From positions 11,239,834 through 11,303,833 of the forward strand of contig NC_039490.1 of the NCBI RefSeq assembly GCF_003590095.1: a stretch of 64,000 nt of DNA, written 5' to 3'. This DNA is from Trichoplusia ni. Lineage: Eukaryota; Arthropoda; Insecta; Lepidoptera; Noctuidae. The position numbers and the translations under genes were made by a program. Shown here in pieces: positions 30,297-42,600 of this stretch (positions are counted from its first letter, which is position 1; every line of letters begins with the position of its first letter). The notes beneath the pieces are model-generated. The model was not told the DNA's origin and searched no databases. It saw only the letters and a list, made by a program, of their open reading frames with translations.

Positions 30297-32909
30297 CCAT
30301 TAAATAAATTAGAAAAATTAGGTATAATAAGTAAGACAGAAGGTCCGACAGATTTTGTAAGTTCATTAGTTATGACAACTAAACCAGATGGAGCTATGAG
30401 AATTTGTTTAGATCCACAATATTTAAATACTCAAATTAAAAGAGAACAAATGATGATACCTAATGTTGATGAAATAATAGCAAAGTTAAAGGGAAGTAAT
30501 TATTTCAGTACCTTAGATGCAAATAAAGGCTTTTGGATGATAAAATTATCAAATAATAGTAAAAACTTAACAACATTTAATACACTATTTGGAAGATTTC
30601 ATTTCAATAGGTTGCCTTTTGGTTTAGCTTCAAGTCCAGAAGTTTTTCACAGAGTATTTAGTGAAATATTTAAAGATATTGATGGAGTAGAACTTTATAT
30701 AGATGATATTTTGATACATTCTAAAACAGAAGCTGAACATGACAGAATATTAGAACAAGTACTTAAAAAAGCACAAGAATATAATATTAAATTTAATAGG
30801 AAGAAGTGTAATTTTAAAAAGAAAGAAGTTAAGTACCTAGGACATGTATTAACAACAGAAGGAATTAAGGTAGATCAGAACAGAATAAAAGCTATAGTAG
30901 AGATGAAAGAACCAAAAACTCAGAAAGAATTATTGAGGTTTTTAGGTATGATTAATTATGTTGCGAGATTTATTCCCAATGTGCCTGAGGTAACAGCACC
31001 ATTGAGGCAATTGATTAAGAAAGATGTACCTTTTGTATGGTCAACTGAACAAGATAAAGCATATAAGAATGTGAAGAAATTATTAATCGAACCACCTGTT
31101 TTGAGTTATTTTGATATGAGTAAGCATATTATACTGAGCGTTGATGCTTCCAAAGCAGGATTAGGTAGTGTCATATTACAAGAAGGAAAACCTATAGCTT
31201 ATGGTTCTAGGGCAATGACAGAAACTGAAAAACAATACAGTCAGATCGAGAAAGAATGTTTAGCAATTTTATATGGAGTAACTAAGTTTCATCAGTACTT
31301 GTATGGAAGTCAGTTCAAAGTAGAAACTGATCATAAACCGCTTGTAGCAATTTTTTCTAAACCACTAAATAGATGTCCAGCTAGATTGCAAAAAATGAGA
31401 ATGGCTTTACAGCCTTATTCTTTTGAGTTAAATTATAAACCAGGTAAAGAACTATTAGTAGCAGATCATTTGAGTAGATCACATTTATCAGAAACAGAAG
31501 AAAATTCAGATTTAAAAGTAGAAACACATGTAGCCATGATTATGGAAAGTTTTAGAATATCAGATGAAAAACTTAACGAATTAGTGTTAGAAACAGCTAA
31601 AGATGAAGAATTAATGGCAGTAAATAAATATATCTTAGAAGGATGGCCAGAAAATAAGTCATTAATAGATAGTAAAGCAAAAATTTTCTATAGTTACCGA
31701 GATGAGTTGAGTAATATAAGAGGATTAATTGTAAAAGGTAGAAACATAGTAATACCACAATCAAAAAGAAAGGAAATATTAGAGAAAATACATTATGCAC
31801 ACTTAGGCATAGAAAAAACCAAGGTATTAGCAAGAAATTCAGTATTTTGGCCAAATATGAATAAAGAGATAGAAGATTTGATACAAAATTGTGACACATG
31901 TAAAAGTTTTCAGAATGTTAATAGGAAAGAATCAATGATTGAGAAAGAAGTTCCAAGAAAACCATGGGAAATATTGTCAATAGATATATTTTTTCTATAT
32001 TCAAAACCATACATATTGATTGTTGATGCTTATAGTAAGTATGTAGAAATACAACCATTAAATAATTTATATGCAACAAGTACAATTGACAGTATTAAAG
32101 AAATCCTAGCAAGACATGGTGTTCCATATATAGTTTATACAGATGCAGGAACTCAATTTAGTAGCTGTGAATTTAAAACTTTTTCTAAAGAATGGAATTT
32201 TAAACATAAGATAGTAAGTCCAAAACATCACCAAGGGAATGGATTAGCAGAAAGATACATACAAACTGTTAAGAAATTGTTAAAAAAGCTAATTTATGAT
32301 AAGAAAGACATTTACTTAGGTTTGTTAATGTATAGAAACACTCCTGTAACAGCAGATGGGAAATCACCTTCAGAATTGTTATTCAATAGAAACATTAAGA
32401 CAATTTTGCCAAAATTAGATTTACAACAGGATAGGAAGGACAAACATAAACAAGAACTTTTAAATAAACAGGAAATTCAGAAAAAATACTATAATAAAGG
32501 AAGTAGAGACTTACCAGAGTTGAAAGAAGGAGAAATTGTTAAAATACAGGATGAGAATAGTAAGAAACCTCATGAGAGTGGAGTAGTGATAAGGAAAGGT
32601 AGTGGACCTAGATCGTACCAAGTAAGAAATGAGTCGGGAAATATTTTAACTAGGAATAGGAAAATGTTGATTAAAGGAGGAAAATATCATGATAGGAGCA
32701 GGGTAGTAGATCAAGGAGATTGTGAAGTTAGTGAGAGACAAGAAGTAGAGAGGCAAAAGATTCAAGGACATGACATACAAACTAATGTGACACCTAGAGA
32801 TAGGGATTCTTCAGGGCAAGTTATTTCTAATAATGATGCATCGAGTAGTAGAGCATCCAGATCAGGTAGATTGATTAAAAGACCAGGTTATCTTAAAGAT
32901 TTTGTTTAA
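30297..32909 (+). CDS. Ty3/gypsy pol (RT, RNase H, integrase), 5'-truncated
   Basis: Homology starts mid-reverse-transcriptase at PLNKLEKLGIISKTEGP (30297), upstream of the first Met at 30372; gag, protease and the 5' LTR are missing. RT has RLPFGLASSPEVFHR and YIDDILIHS. RNase H has SVDASKAGLG, ETDHKPLVA and VADHLSR. Integrase has the HHCC finger (HYAHLG ... CDTCKSF), Asp in LSIDIFFLY, Asp in YTDAGTQF and Glu in HQGNGLAERYIQ. The C-terminal tail is basic. The remaining frame has no stop over ~870 codons and is strikingly AT-rich. Its style is close to insect Mag/K02A2.6-like elements. Confidence 0.9.
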   Translation, partial: PLNKLEKLGIISKTEGPTDFVSSLVMTTKPDGAMRICLDPQYLNTQIKREQMMIPNVDEIIAKLKGSNYFSTLDANKGFWMIKLSNNSKNLTTFNTLFGRFHFNRLPFGLASSPEVFHRVFSEIFKDIDGVELYIDDILIHSKTEAEHDRILEQVLKKAQEYNIKFNRKKCNFKKKEVKYLGHVLTTEGIKVDQNRIKAIVEMKEPKTQKELLRFLGMINYVARFIPNVPEVTAPLRQLIKKDVPFVWSTEQDKAYKNVKKLLIEPPVLSYFDMSKHIILSVDASKAGLGSVILQEGKPIAYGSRAMTETEKQYSQIEKECLAILYGVTKFHQYLYGSQFKVETDHKPLVAIFSKPLNRCPARLQKMRMALQPYSFELNYKPGKELLVADHLSRSHLSETEENSDLKVETHVAMIMESFRISDEKLNELVLETAKDEELMAVNKYILEGWPENKSLIDSKAKIFYSYRDELSNIRGLIVKGRNIVIPQSKRKEILEKIHYAHLGIEKTKVLARNSVFWPNMNKEIEDLIQNCDTCKSFQNVNRKESMIEKEVPRKPWEILSIDIFFLYSKPYILIVDAYSKYVEIQPLNNLYATSTIDSIKEILARHGVPYIVYTDAGTQFSSCEFKTFSKEWNFKHKIVSPKHHQGNGLAERYIQTVKKLLKKLIYDKKDIYLGLLMYRNTPVTADGKSPSELLFNRNIKTILPKLDLQQDRKDKHKQELLNKQEIQKKYYNKGSRDLPELKEGEIVKIQDENSKKPHESGVVIRKGSGPRSYQVRNESGNILTRNRKMLIKGGKYHDRSRVVDQGDCEVSERQEVERQKIQGHDIQTNVTPRDRDSSGQVISNNDASSSRASRSGRLIKRPGYLKDFV

Positions 32910-33164
32910 TTAATAAGTTGATACATCAGTAAGATCTACATGAATAATAAGAATTTAATTAATAATTAAGAAGTTTGTATTTTCATATGATTGATTGTAA
33001 CTTAGAAAAAATAAGAGTCTTCATCACTTGTGAATTTAATAGTTAACTTCAGTAAGAAATTGTTATTAATTATCTAGCTTGGAAGTAACTTGATTTGTAA
33101 ACTTAAATGTTCTTATAGTAAATGTATAAGTCAGTAGTGCAGTATAATCTCAAGTAAATAATGT

Positions 33165-33305
33165 AAAAGGGAAGGATGTTATATGGTTAGTCGAATATTG
33201 AGTATCGATTATTATGGTTCATAGTCTATGGTAGAATAGTAACCTCCCTAGATTAAATAGAGTTGTTAGTCGATGACAGATGAATAAGAGAGCATTACAT
33301 TGTAC
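33165..33305 (+). repeat. gypsy polypurine tract and partial 3' LTR
   Basis: The run AAAAGGGAAGGA ends at 33176 and is followed by TGTTATATGG at 33177, the likely start of the 3' LTR. Only about 129 bp remain before the hAT end at 33306. The rest of this LTR is not found on the far side of the hAT, where a copia LTR is present instead. Confidence 0.65.
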
Positions 33306-33529
33306 TAGAGATGGGTCAAACCGTATTTTTTTCAAATCGGTTAAACCGAATCATAATTTTGCTCAAACCGAATTACAAACCGATTCAACCAAACCGAATC
33401 ATCCAGTACTGTATGACATTATTCATTCGTTCATGAACCCCGTTATAAGTTATAAACCGTATTACGATACGGTAATTCGGGTAGGAGTACCCGAATTAAA
33501 ATCGTAATAAATAATAGGGATGGGAAAAA

Positions 33530-34285
33530 ATATCGATGACTGAAAAACAGTGTATTAGGCGTTTATTTATTATTAATCATATGAGTATTTATAAATAAGA
33601 TATGAGAAAGAAACCAACTTCTCTTAAGTACCTATTATACATATAGTAAAAGTATTTAGAACAAAATCAGATGACTTTCCGTAAAACTGTAATCAAGTAG
33701 TTTATTCTTAAAATTATGTTTGAAGATATCACGTCATCAGAAAAAATAATGAGCTGCAGTAAATAAAAAATTTAATCATACAGGTATTCAGACTAAAAAT
33801 GTGTTAAAAATTACAATATTTTTATTGCAATTGTAGTCAAGTAAACTTAGAAAATAAACTTGTCTTCAAAAAGTTAAAAATCAGCCTTATAACTTGAATT
33901 ATCAAATACGTATACCTATTATTATATTCAAGTAACTATCCACATACAACTATGAAAAAATTAACAGTCTATAAATCAGTCTTCCATTTTGTAGTTAGGA
34001 TATCGCTAAATACACGTTGTGTTTATCGTGTAAACATAATTACTATTAAAATCAATAAAAAGCAACTAAACAAACCTCTTAGTAAAAACAAAATAAATAT
34101 AAGTACAAACAAAAGCAAACTACTTGCTAAAATTAAAAGTGTGAACAAAAACAAATTTCTTAGTACAACAAAATTAAATATAAGTTTAAACAAACATAAA
34201 CGTTTTCTTCTTTTAAAAATAATCTAAAAAATAATCGTGTATATAATGTAATAATAAAAATAAATATTTATAACAATGGATTGGA
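33530..34285. other. hAT element D 3' region, no gene seen
   Basis: AT-rich trailer between the subterminal repeats and the transposase stop. The small open frame at 33952-34227 is lysine/asparagine-rich low-complexity reading without recognisable similarity. A TAGGGATGGG word at 33513 resembles another hAT end but has no partner. Confidence 0.4.
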
Positions 34286-34290
34286 ACGTT

Positions 34291-35575
34291 TTAATAGTTA
34301 TAGCTATTAAGGAATAATATTTGGTCAATCTTCTTTGGAGCTAACCTGTTTCTCCGTTCATTACACAAAAGGCCTGCTTTTGAAAACAATCTTTCTGAAG
34401 GTACCGATGTGGCAAGTATGCACAAATATTTTAGTGCCATTTTATGCAAGAACGGAAACAAAGTTTTATTTTCGTCCCAATATTTTATTGGATCCCTTTT
34501 TCGGTCCAAATATGGTAAGTCGATAAACTGTTTTACCATACTTGCTGCAGAAGTAAATGGTGTCATTTGATGAGAGGATTCTGTTATTTTTTTGTCTATG
34601 GGGCCCCAAATTTCATCAGTTTCGTCATCACAATCATTTATGGTATTGTCACTTGCGGCTGTAGAAATAACTGGTCCATCAGTTGTGCATATAGAAATAA
34701 TTTCCTTCAATTCGTCTATCAACCACATCTGTGCATTGGTTGCATTGGTTTCAGTGGAGAAACCTTTTTTCTTGAACCTTGGATCTAAGATTGTTGCTTT
34801 GGCTGCCGTCCTGTTGAGTTCGTACACACCGAGACGTTTTTCGACCACATCCATTAATTTTTTTTTCAAAAACGTTCCGGTTTCCGTTTTTACATTTTTT
34901 TTGGAGATCGCGGTGCGTAATCCTAACACCAAAGGTATTACTGATGATAATGTCGGATACGCTTCTCCTGATAAAATAGAAGTAATTTTTTCAAAGGGCT
35001 GTAGCAACAAAACAGCGTCTTCCACCAAAAGCCATTCATTAGAGTTTAAATTGTTTGGAGGCGAGTCTAGCAGTGGTATAGTAGCGGATAGAGGTATTTT
35101 TAATTTTAAAAGCCGTTCCAGCATATAAAATGTACTGTTCCACCTTGTGCGAACGTCTTGTTTCAGTTTCAACATTTCTAAATTCATTTGTTTCTGCATA
35201 TCTATTAGAGTGTAGCTTGATTTGGTGCTGTGCTTAAAATGGGTAACTATAGTCCGGCATTTATTTATTAAGTCGAAAAGAGGCTTGTTATGATCTTCTT
35301 CTGCGTCTCTATCTTTGATCTCAATGCAATCTTTTACTGAAAGGTTGATGGTATGAGCAACACAGTAATGATTCCTTTTGAATAAAAAATCATTAACCGC
35401 TTTTTTCATAGACGCGGCATTGTCCGTGACCACGGTAACAATTTTCGATTCAATTTGCCATTCATTGAAAATATGGCGTAGGGCGCTTGCAATATTCTCG
35501 GCAGTGTGCGTTTTATCAATTTCGGCAGTGGAAATTACAAGTGATCTTAAAATACTTGATTCAATGAAATTTATG
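34291..35575 (-). CDS. hAT transposase (element D), C-terminal part
   Basis: The minus-strand frame runs FIESSILRSLVI, VTDNAASMKKA (second Asp), HYCVAHTINLSVKDC, TRWNSTFYMLERLL and ILDPRFKKKGF. It ends with the dimerisation block ATSVPSERLFSKAG and LAPKKIDQILFLN, stop at 34291. It continues the frame of 45905-45305: at the DIRS junction SVTAH joins FIESS without a shift. All hAT blocks are present, so the gene was intact when DIRS inserted. Confidence 0.9.
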
Positions 35576-35608
35576 ATCAAACGAACTTACCAAGTGAAGT
35601 TCGATCCA

Positions 35609-35769
35609 AATTATGCGAGCAGCTTAATTCGACGCGATTTCAATTTTACTAGTTGTAGCAACACTTCCAAGCTACTAGCCTTGCACGTTATTTAAAGCAG
35701 GGAAACAAAAAATAACGACTGGTATCACTGTCCAGCCACATTATCTATGTTACCCCGCCTTGACTCATT
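35609..35769. repeat. DIRS right (3') inverted terminal repeat
   Basis: Inverted copy of 45148-45307, nearly identical except the outermost bases (GCGAGCAGC here, GCTACGCAGC there). The extra 38 bases outside it (35571-35608) occur only here and in the internal complementary region, as expected for DIRS ends of unequal length. Confidence 0.9.
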
Positions 35770-35937
35770 AGTTTAAAGCCCTTAACATATTTGTTTTTAA
35801 TTATATAAATTTTTTTTTTTTTTTTTTAATAAATAAAAACAAATATGAACGCGATGTATTATTTTTACGTTTATATATTGGGAGGGCTATTTCAAATAAA
35901 TAATTATCTATAATAAATTTTTGGGTGGGAGCTCCTA

Positions 35938-36056
35938 AATCGCGTCGAATTAAGCTGCTCGCATAATTTGGATCGAACTTCACTTGGTAAGTTCGTTTGA
36001 TCATAAATTATGCTACGCAGCTTAATTCGACGCGATTTCAATTTTACTAGTTGTAG
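35938..36056. repeat. DIRS internal complementary region (circle-junction template)
   Basis: 35938-36006 is the reverse complement of the right extremity 35571-35639. 36010-36056 is the reverse complement of the left extremity 45261-45307. The two parts meet at ATT (36007-36009). In the accepted DIRS model this region templates joining of the two ends into a circle, which recombines at a matching trinucleotide in the target. Both end sequences are present here in full at the junction. Confidence 0.92.
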
Positions 36057-36126
36057 ATGTTTAAAGTAGATTAAGTAAAAATAATACGAAAAACTTTTAA
36101 ATAATCATTTATTTATTCCTTTGTTT

Positions 36127-37050
36127 TTAACAATTGTTATTTAAGATAGATCGTGCGAAACATTCTTGGTCATTAACAATTTCTTTATTGTAATATTTGG
36201 CAAAAACTCCAGACGCTTCACTCCAACCAGCTGTCTTTCTTATAATATCTATATTTACTCCTAGTTTTTTAGCAGACGCTGTGGATGCATGGCGAGTACT
36301 ATGAGCACTAAATATAGATGTATCCACACCGCTATTATGCAAGGTAGTCTTAATCCAGTGGCCTAAAGTCTGAGATGAAACCTCTCTATAAGGTTTCTTT
36401 AAACTTAAGAATAATTTTTCTTGGTTACAATTGCGTAACGAACTAGTTTTATTTAAATACTGAATAATACTTAAAGCTGGACAAATTTCAGGCCGAGGAG
36501 TGAAGAAAGGGAGTTTTAGCACAGGTTGATTCTCATTTAGTCTAGAAGTTTTAATAAAATCAGATATTTTAACAATTATATAATTTCCTTGATTAATAAT
36601 TATATTTTTAATTTTGATAAGGGAGATTGTCTGGACACGATGAGCCGTTACCAAAGCCAAAAGAGTAACTGTTTTCTTAGAAATATCATTTAAACTCAAA
36701 CTCTCATTAGGCCAAAATTGACTTAAATAATCTAAAACTATATTAGGTTCCCAAACAATATCATATCTTGGCGCAGGAGGTCTTAATTTGTATATTCCTT
36801 TCATAAATCTTCTTAATCTATCATCATCTATGGAATGGCCCATCAATAAACTAATAGCTGACCTATGAGAGTTAATTGTGCCATACCTTGCTCCCTGATC
36901 AAAAAGTTGCGTAAGATAATGTATAATTACAGGAACAGACGCAGATGAATAACAAAAATGATTAATCTCACAATACTTGATCCATGATCTAATACATACA
37001 TTGTATTGCTTATAGGTATTATCAGACAACGAAGATAATATAATATCCAC
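36127..37050 (-). CDS. DIRS tyrosine recombinase
   Basis: The 307-residue open frame starts at MDIILSSLSDNTYKQYN, but the same frame extends upstream (RTNCREIIRKTFLDRHLSS), so it is part of a longer ORF. The catalytic set is present: Arg in VTAHRVQTISL, the H-x2-R block in FSAHSTRHAST, the later AGWSEASGVF block, and the nucleophile Tyr in AKYYNKE. The enzyme integrates a circular double-stranded DNA copy. The frame is undamaged, although upstream parts of the element are interrupted. Confidence 0.92.
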   Translation of the reverse strand: MDIILSSLSDNTYKQYNVCIRSWIKYCEINHFCYSSASVPVIIHYLTQLFDQGARYGTINSHRSAISLLMGHSIDDDRLRRFMKGIYKLRPPAPRYDIVWEPNIVLDYLSQFWPNESLSLNDISKKTVTLLALVTAHRVQTISLIKIKNIIINQGNYIIVKISDFIKTSRLNENQPVLKLPFFTPRPEICPALSIIQYLNKTSSLRNCNQEKLFLSLKKPYREVSSQTLGHWIKTTLHNSGVDTSIFSAHSTRHASTASAKKLGVNIDIIRKTAGWSEASGVFAKYYNKEIVNDQECFARSILNNNC

Positions 37051-37181
37051 AGACCTTGAGGAAAGATGTCGATCTAAAAATGTTTTCCGGATAATTTCAC
37101 GGCAATTAGTTCGAGTGATTTGTGAAGACTGTGATGCGATCTGAAAAGAGATACGAGCAAATGTTTATTTGGTGAAAAAAT

Positions 37182-37840
37182 AATCTCTTCTGAAATAGTG
37201 GTTTCTTAGGTTTACGCGAATGTTAGACATTGAAATGAAACTACTTTTACGGATTTTATCGCGGTTTAATTTTAGATTTTAGTTCCCGACGTTTCGAAAC
37301 CTTTGCAGGTATCATGGTCACGGGCAGACTGAGATGGTGTTCGTCTTGACAGAAGATGTTGCTCGTTCTACCTTCATATTTTAATTAATTATTTGTGGTC
37401 CGACCTACGCAGTATGAGCTCACTGTGTCTTGATGTCTTGCAGCGCTGCTCTTGGGTTTGGCCTTGAGTTTATTTATTATTGGATCCCAAGTAGGTGATA
37501 TCTTCCAGCCATCTTCTCTATTGAAATTAGGGTGTTTTTTAATCTCAATAGCCTCGCGAAACATCCTAGGTAGGAATTTGGATTCTTTAGCGAGGATCTG
37601 TGGTTGGTCAAATCTAATATAATGGCTGGAACCTTCAGCATGTTCGGCGACTGCAGACTTCGTTGAGCGGCGGTCAAATATGAAGGTAGAACGAGCAACA
37701 TCTTCTGTCAAGACGAACACCATCTCAGTCTGCCCGTGACCATGATACCTGCAAAGGTTTCGAAACGTCGGGAACTAAAATCTAAAATTAAACCGCGATA
37801 AAATCCGTAAAAGTAGTTTCATTTCAATCTCTTCTGAAAT
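37182..37840 (-). mobile_element. Penelope-like element fragment with inverted repeats, inside DIRS
   Basis: The insert spans 37197-37825 and is flanked by the 15-bp duplication AATCTCTTCTGAAAT (37182-37196, 37826-37840). Its two ends are inverted copies of ~150 bp that include CCCGACGTTTCGAAACC and GGTCACGGGCAGACTGAG, words common in lepidopteran Penelope-like elements. Between them lies the C-terminal part of the Penelope protein. Inverted flanking copies are a known Penelope insertion outcome. It interrupts the junction between the DIRS RT and recombinase coding regions. Confidence 0.8.
37385..37723 (-). CDS. Penelope-like element protein, C-terminal GIY-YIG region fragment
   Basis: Reads STKSAVAEHAEGSSHYI, then LPRMFREAIEIKKHP and NFNREDGWKISPTWDPII, the end of the GIY-YIG endonuclease domain of Penelope-like proteins. 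The RT domain is absent, so this is a 5'-truncated copy. The first residues come from the inverted terminal copy. No activity is expected. Confidence 0.75.
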   Translation of the reverse strand: MVFVLTEDVARSTFIFDRRSTKSAVAEHAEGSSHYIRFDQPQILAKESKFLPRMFREAIEIKKHPNFNREDGWKISPTWDPIINKLKAKPKSSAARHQDTVSSYCVGRTTNN

Positions 37841-39052
37841 CTTAATTCTCTGATATAACGGGTACCATGATTGAGTAGGCCAGTTTGGTATAACTACAAT
37901 ACCTTCTGCCTTATCATTTATTATTTTTCGTAACATTTTTAAAATCAAACAAAAAGGAGGAAACGCGTAAAAGTGAAGTCGAGACCAGGAAAACGTAAAA
38001 GCATCTACAGCCCAGGCATCAGGATCTTGCTTCCAAGACACAAAGGTAGAACATTTCTTATTATTTCTGCTTGCAAACAAGTCAATATTCGGTCGGCCAA
38101 ATGAATGGACGATCTTATCAAACGCATAATCTGCAAGTTCCCATTCTGTGTCTCGGAATCCTACTCTAGACATCTCATCGGCTTCTACATTATCTTTAGT
38201 ATTTATGTAAGACGCAAATATAAAAATCTTTCTGTCTTCACACCACTGCCAAATCTGACGACTAATTTCCTCAAGATGTGGATATTGTACACTACCCATT
38301 TTATTAATACATGCTATTGCTGTAGTATTATCTATCCTTAAAAGAATTTCCGTATTATTAATATCCTTAGCATACAATTTCAAAGCAAAGAAAGCTGCTT
38401 TGAGTTCTAATATATTAATATGCTGTAATCTTTCTTCTTTGGTCCAATACCCAAAAGCTCTATTATCATTACAATATGCTCCCCATCCCGTAAGCGATGC
38501 ATCTGAGAATATTTCGCGCATATAAACTTGATTTTTTATTATTGCATAATCGTTCTTAATATGCTGTAACCACCATAACATATCTTCACGTAAATTATGT
38601 GGAATTTTTACTATTTGATCATAAGAAGAGTTTTTTAACAACGATAAAAATTTAAAACGTTCAAATCTCTTAGTATATAACCAAGCATAGTCCATTGCTG
38701 GGCAAGCCGATATTAATATTCCAATAAACCTAGCATAATCACGTAAATAACACCTTTTCATATCTAAAAACTTTAAAATTAAATTATAAATCTTATGTCT
38801 TTTATCACTGGGTAATTTTATTATCATCCTTGTAGAATCAAAAATAAATCCTAAATATTTACATTCTTTTGAAGGTGTTAAAAAACTCTTTTCATAATTT
38901 ATAAAAAATCCTAATTTTTCAATAATGTTTTTAATAGTCAAAACATTCTTGCTACATTCTTGAAAGGAATTACCAAAAATCAATATATCATCTAAATAAA
39001 TAACACATAATATTCCTTTCGAACGACAAAATTCCATGACTGGTTTTAACAA

Positions 39053-39177
39053 CTATGTGCATAATAATTCAATCTTTGAAACCCTAGTTCACATAAATAC
39101 CCTTTAATAAAAACCTTTGTTAAGTCCTAGCTACCGCATTAGGTTAAGTAACCTGTAATGGTAGATTAGTGTGATTA

Positions 39178-39209
<32 letters not shown>
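39053..39209 (+). mobile_element. Short LINE or SINE 3' end with AATA-type tail, inside DIRS RT
   Basis: 157 bp of extra sequence separate TKL from LKP in the RT frame. It ends on plus in GTAATGGTAGATTAGTGTG followed by a TAAA/AATA repeat of about 35 bases (39176-39209), as in 5'-truncated LINEs or SINEs. The target duplication is at most a few bases. The family is not identified. Confidence 0.65.
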
Positions 39210-39651
39210 CTTGGTAAAAACATAAGGGGCCGTTGCTAATCCGAACGGCAAACAATTATAATTATAAAGATTATTATTAAACTTAAATTTTAAATATTTT
39301 TTATGTGATTCATGTATAGGTAATAAATAATATGCATCTTTAAGATCTATAGAAGCCATGAAGCAGCCTAATGAAATTAGTTTTGATGCAGTTCGATAGT
39401 CTTCTAATCTAAAATGGATTGTTTTTACAAACTTATTTAAACATTTTAAATTTAATATAAAACGATTTTCTCCATTGGGTTTTGGAACAAGAAATACTGT
39501 GGAAATAAATTCATTTTCTTCATGGTCACATTTTGAAATGGCATTTATATTAATTAATTTTTGTATGCATTTATTATAATGCACTAACTCCTTATCGGAG
39601 TGTGAAATAGTATAAGGCATATCCTCACGAATAGGGTTGGATAAGAAAGGG

Positions 39652-42600
39652 ATCTTATACAGTGGCGTAGCGTGCCATTTTGGCGCCTGGGGCGGGAGAC
39701 CCACTTTGCCGCCCCCATTCTATAGGTGCTTAATTAAAATTAAATTGCACAGGCAATGAGATACTTTTTATTGAAGAAAAAATTGGATGAGCGGTTTTAC
39801 AAGCGGATTCTACGAGCCTTATGAGCAGCGAAGTCAGAAATAACTTTGTCAAAATCAATATTAGCAGCCAATTCTTGTTCAATCGACAATATAGCCAAGT
39901 TTGATAATCTAGCGGAGCTCATAGTAGATCTGAGGTAATTTTTTATTAGCTTCAACTTCGAAAAACTTCTCTCACAGCTTGCCACACTAATCGCCAAAGT
40001 CAAATATATACGAATCAAGATGACTATATTTGGAACCGAAATTCCGAGATTCAGTTTTTGAATGAACTGGAGGAGCTCCAGTGGTCCTTTACCACTTATA
40101 TCTTCCTCTGATTCAGAACAGGCAATAAATTGCTGGAGACGCTTCCGCTCCATCTGAAACTCGTCCTTGTCGATGTCTTCTAATACATGGGAAAGATCAC
40201 ACTCGAACTTGCTGTCCAAAAGTTTTGCTGGCATCAAAAATCCGAACTTGTCCGATATTTCTTGAATTTGCTGGAATCGAGTCGTCATTTCTTGAATGAT
40301 CTTGTCCAATGATGCGAACACCTCTCGACGGATTTCCTGCTCGTGAGACAAAGCTGCATCTGCAGAAGATTCATCGCCATGCATGCGTTTTTTCCTGCGA
40401 ATTCTTCTCGTTTTGAGTTCGATTCCGAGTTTTTCGCAAAGAGTCTTAGCAAAGTCAATTGCTTCTTGCACTAAACGGTCTCTACTTTCCACTAAGAGGG
40501 TTTTCAAAGCGCAGAGTTTCTGAGCACACTTATCCACACTTAGTCCTCGTTGCTGCAGGTAAATCTGTGCGTCATCTACTTCAGGTAGCACTGCAGCCCA
40601 AAAGCCAAGAAAAGTTAGGAAGTTAAATGACTGCATGGCTGTCAGGAGAAGACTGGCTCCCGACCTTGTTTCGGAAGTTTGAGATGAATCTGTTAATTGT
40701 TCCAGTACCTCAAGAACTCCCTCAAACTTATTTTTAAGCATCTTGACAGCTACATGTCTAGCGCTCCAACGCGTTTCAGTGACTCGTTTCACTGCTTGAC
40801 CTGTGACGGCAACCAAAGCGTTCCATCTAACAGTTGATGCAGAAAAGAAGGCAAATAGCTTCTCTAGAATTCCAAAAAACGTCACCGAATTCACTGATTC
40901 AGAAGCAGCGTGTACCCCAGCCAAGTTTAGTGAGTGGTTTGTGCATGCAACGAATAGAGCTTTCGGATTTAGTGCTTTAATCCGGGCTTGAACTCCATTG
41001 TGGATCCCTGACATTGTGGCAGCATTGTCATAAGCCTGTCCTCTCAGATTCTGTATGTCCAGTCCGTCTGATGTTATCTTCGCGATTATATCGTTGCTGA
41101 GATCTTCTGCATTTTTTCCTTTTGGTTGGAAGAAGTCAATGAAAGATTCTACCACAGCGACTTTTTCTCCTTCGATATGTACGTATCGCAGAACTTGGCT
41201 CATTTGGTCATTGTGGGAGATGTCTGGTGTACTGTCGAAGATTACGCAATAATATTTAGCTTTTTGAATACGACGGATGATGGTGGATCGAACTTGCTGT
41301 CCCAGTAAATTTATAAATTCATTCTGGGTTTCTGGAGACAGATATGAAACTGACACTCTTGCTCCCAGCTTTATCTTTGTCAGGTGTTCCATTAGAAGAG
41401 GATCGTGTTTACCTAGGAGGTGCACTAACTCTAGAAAGTTCCCGCGATTGCCACTATCATCTCCTCGAATGTCTTCTCGATGTCCTCTGAAGGCCAGATT
41501 CTGTTTGGCTAAGAACTGGATAATATTCAGCAACCTGTACAATACATCCCTCCATTTCTTCTCCTCACTTTCGAAAACTTCTTGTTGTTTCTGATCGATG
41601 GTTGCTTTACAGTTCAGGCGAACTTCCAACTCCTTCCATTTCAAGAAGCTCTGTTCATGGCCCAGGTTATTTTCATGGTCTCCGATTCTTGGATTTAGCT
41701 TCCACCATTTGTTGAATCCTTCTTCAGATGCGAAGTTCGAGCCGGAATTGCCAAACAGCTTGCAAGAAAAACAATACAAAGACTGCTTCAGAGGCGAGTA
41801 CACCAGCCATGTTCGGAGAACCTTTTCGCCATTAGATAATGGTTTGTAGAACCACTCTTTGGTTAGTTTTCGGGTACCGCCTTTCGTTGAAGTCCCTGAG
41901 CGAACAACATCGGCAAATTTGGAATCGATGTGCTGTACTGAGTCAGACCCGCGACGTACTAGAAGCGTTCTGACTTCGTCGGTCATAGGAGAAGGCCAGC
42001 AACCTACATCGTCGAGATTCACATCTTTGACTTCGGCAGGAGCAGAAGGCACGATTTCAATTATGTCTTCTTTGGCAACATTCACTTTTTCTGCAGGCTT
42101 ATGACTAGATGCTTGAGGCACATCTGGTGAGTCGACTTCGTCTTGACCCTGCTCTGTGGTGGGACCAGAACTACTTCCAACTGCGACGCCAGGCACGTCT
42201 TCTTCTTGTGCCTGTAAAATAAGTTATGTATTCTCATGAATATTGGCTAGAAGACACGTTAGAATTTCAAATAAGTATTTTAACTATCACAAAACAAAAG
42301 TGGTTTTGGTGACGGCGCGGCTAAATGAAAAATTATGTTACCTATCATAAATAATCAAGTGATCAAAAAACAAAGAAAATATTCCTAGACATTTACAAAA
42401 CATTCCCAATACAAAATTTCATCTTATTTTGTTTAGCGGCTTAGGCTATAGAGCTGACAACTAAAAACAAACGCACATACATACACATTTTGATTTTTTA
42501 CTTTAGATAAAGAACCTTGCAATTTATTGCGAGCGACCCAGCCAATAAAATGTCTAAAATAACTGGAGTAATTCTAGGCCACACACGATTCTAGATGGAG

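Noticed and set aside
33513..33535. TAGGGATGGG... word resembling a second hAT left end
   Set aside because: No inverted partner or duplication could be found, so a separate element is not supported.
37260..37320. Possible hammerhead ribozyme in the Penelope-like ends
   Set aside because: Penelope relatives carry these, but I could not complete the CTGATGA and GAAA core by eye; a covariance search is needed.
40803..42104. Several plus-strand open frames opposite the ZMYM1-like transposase
   Set aside because: Shadows of the long minus-strand gene with no recognisable protein features.
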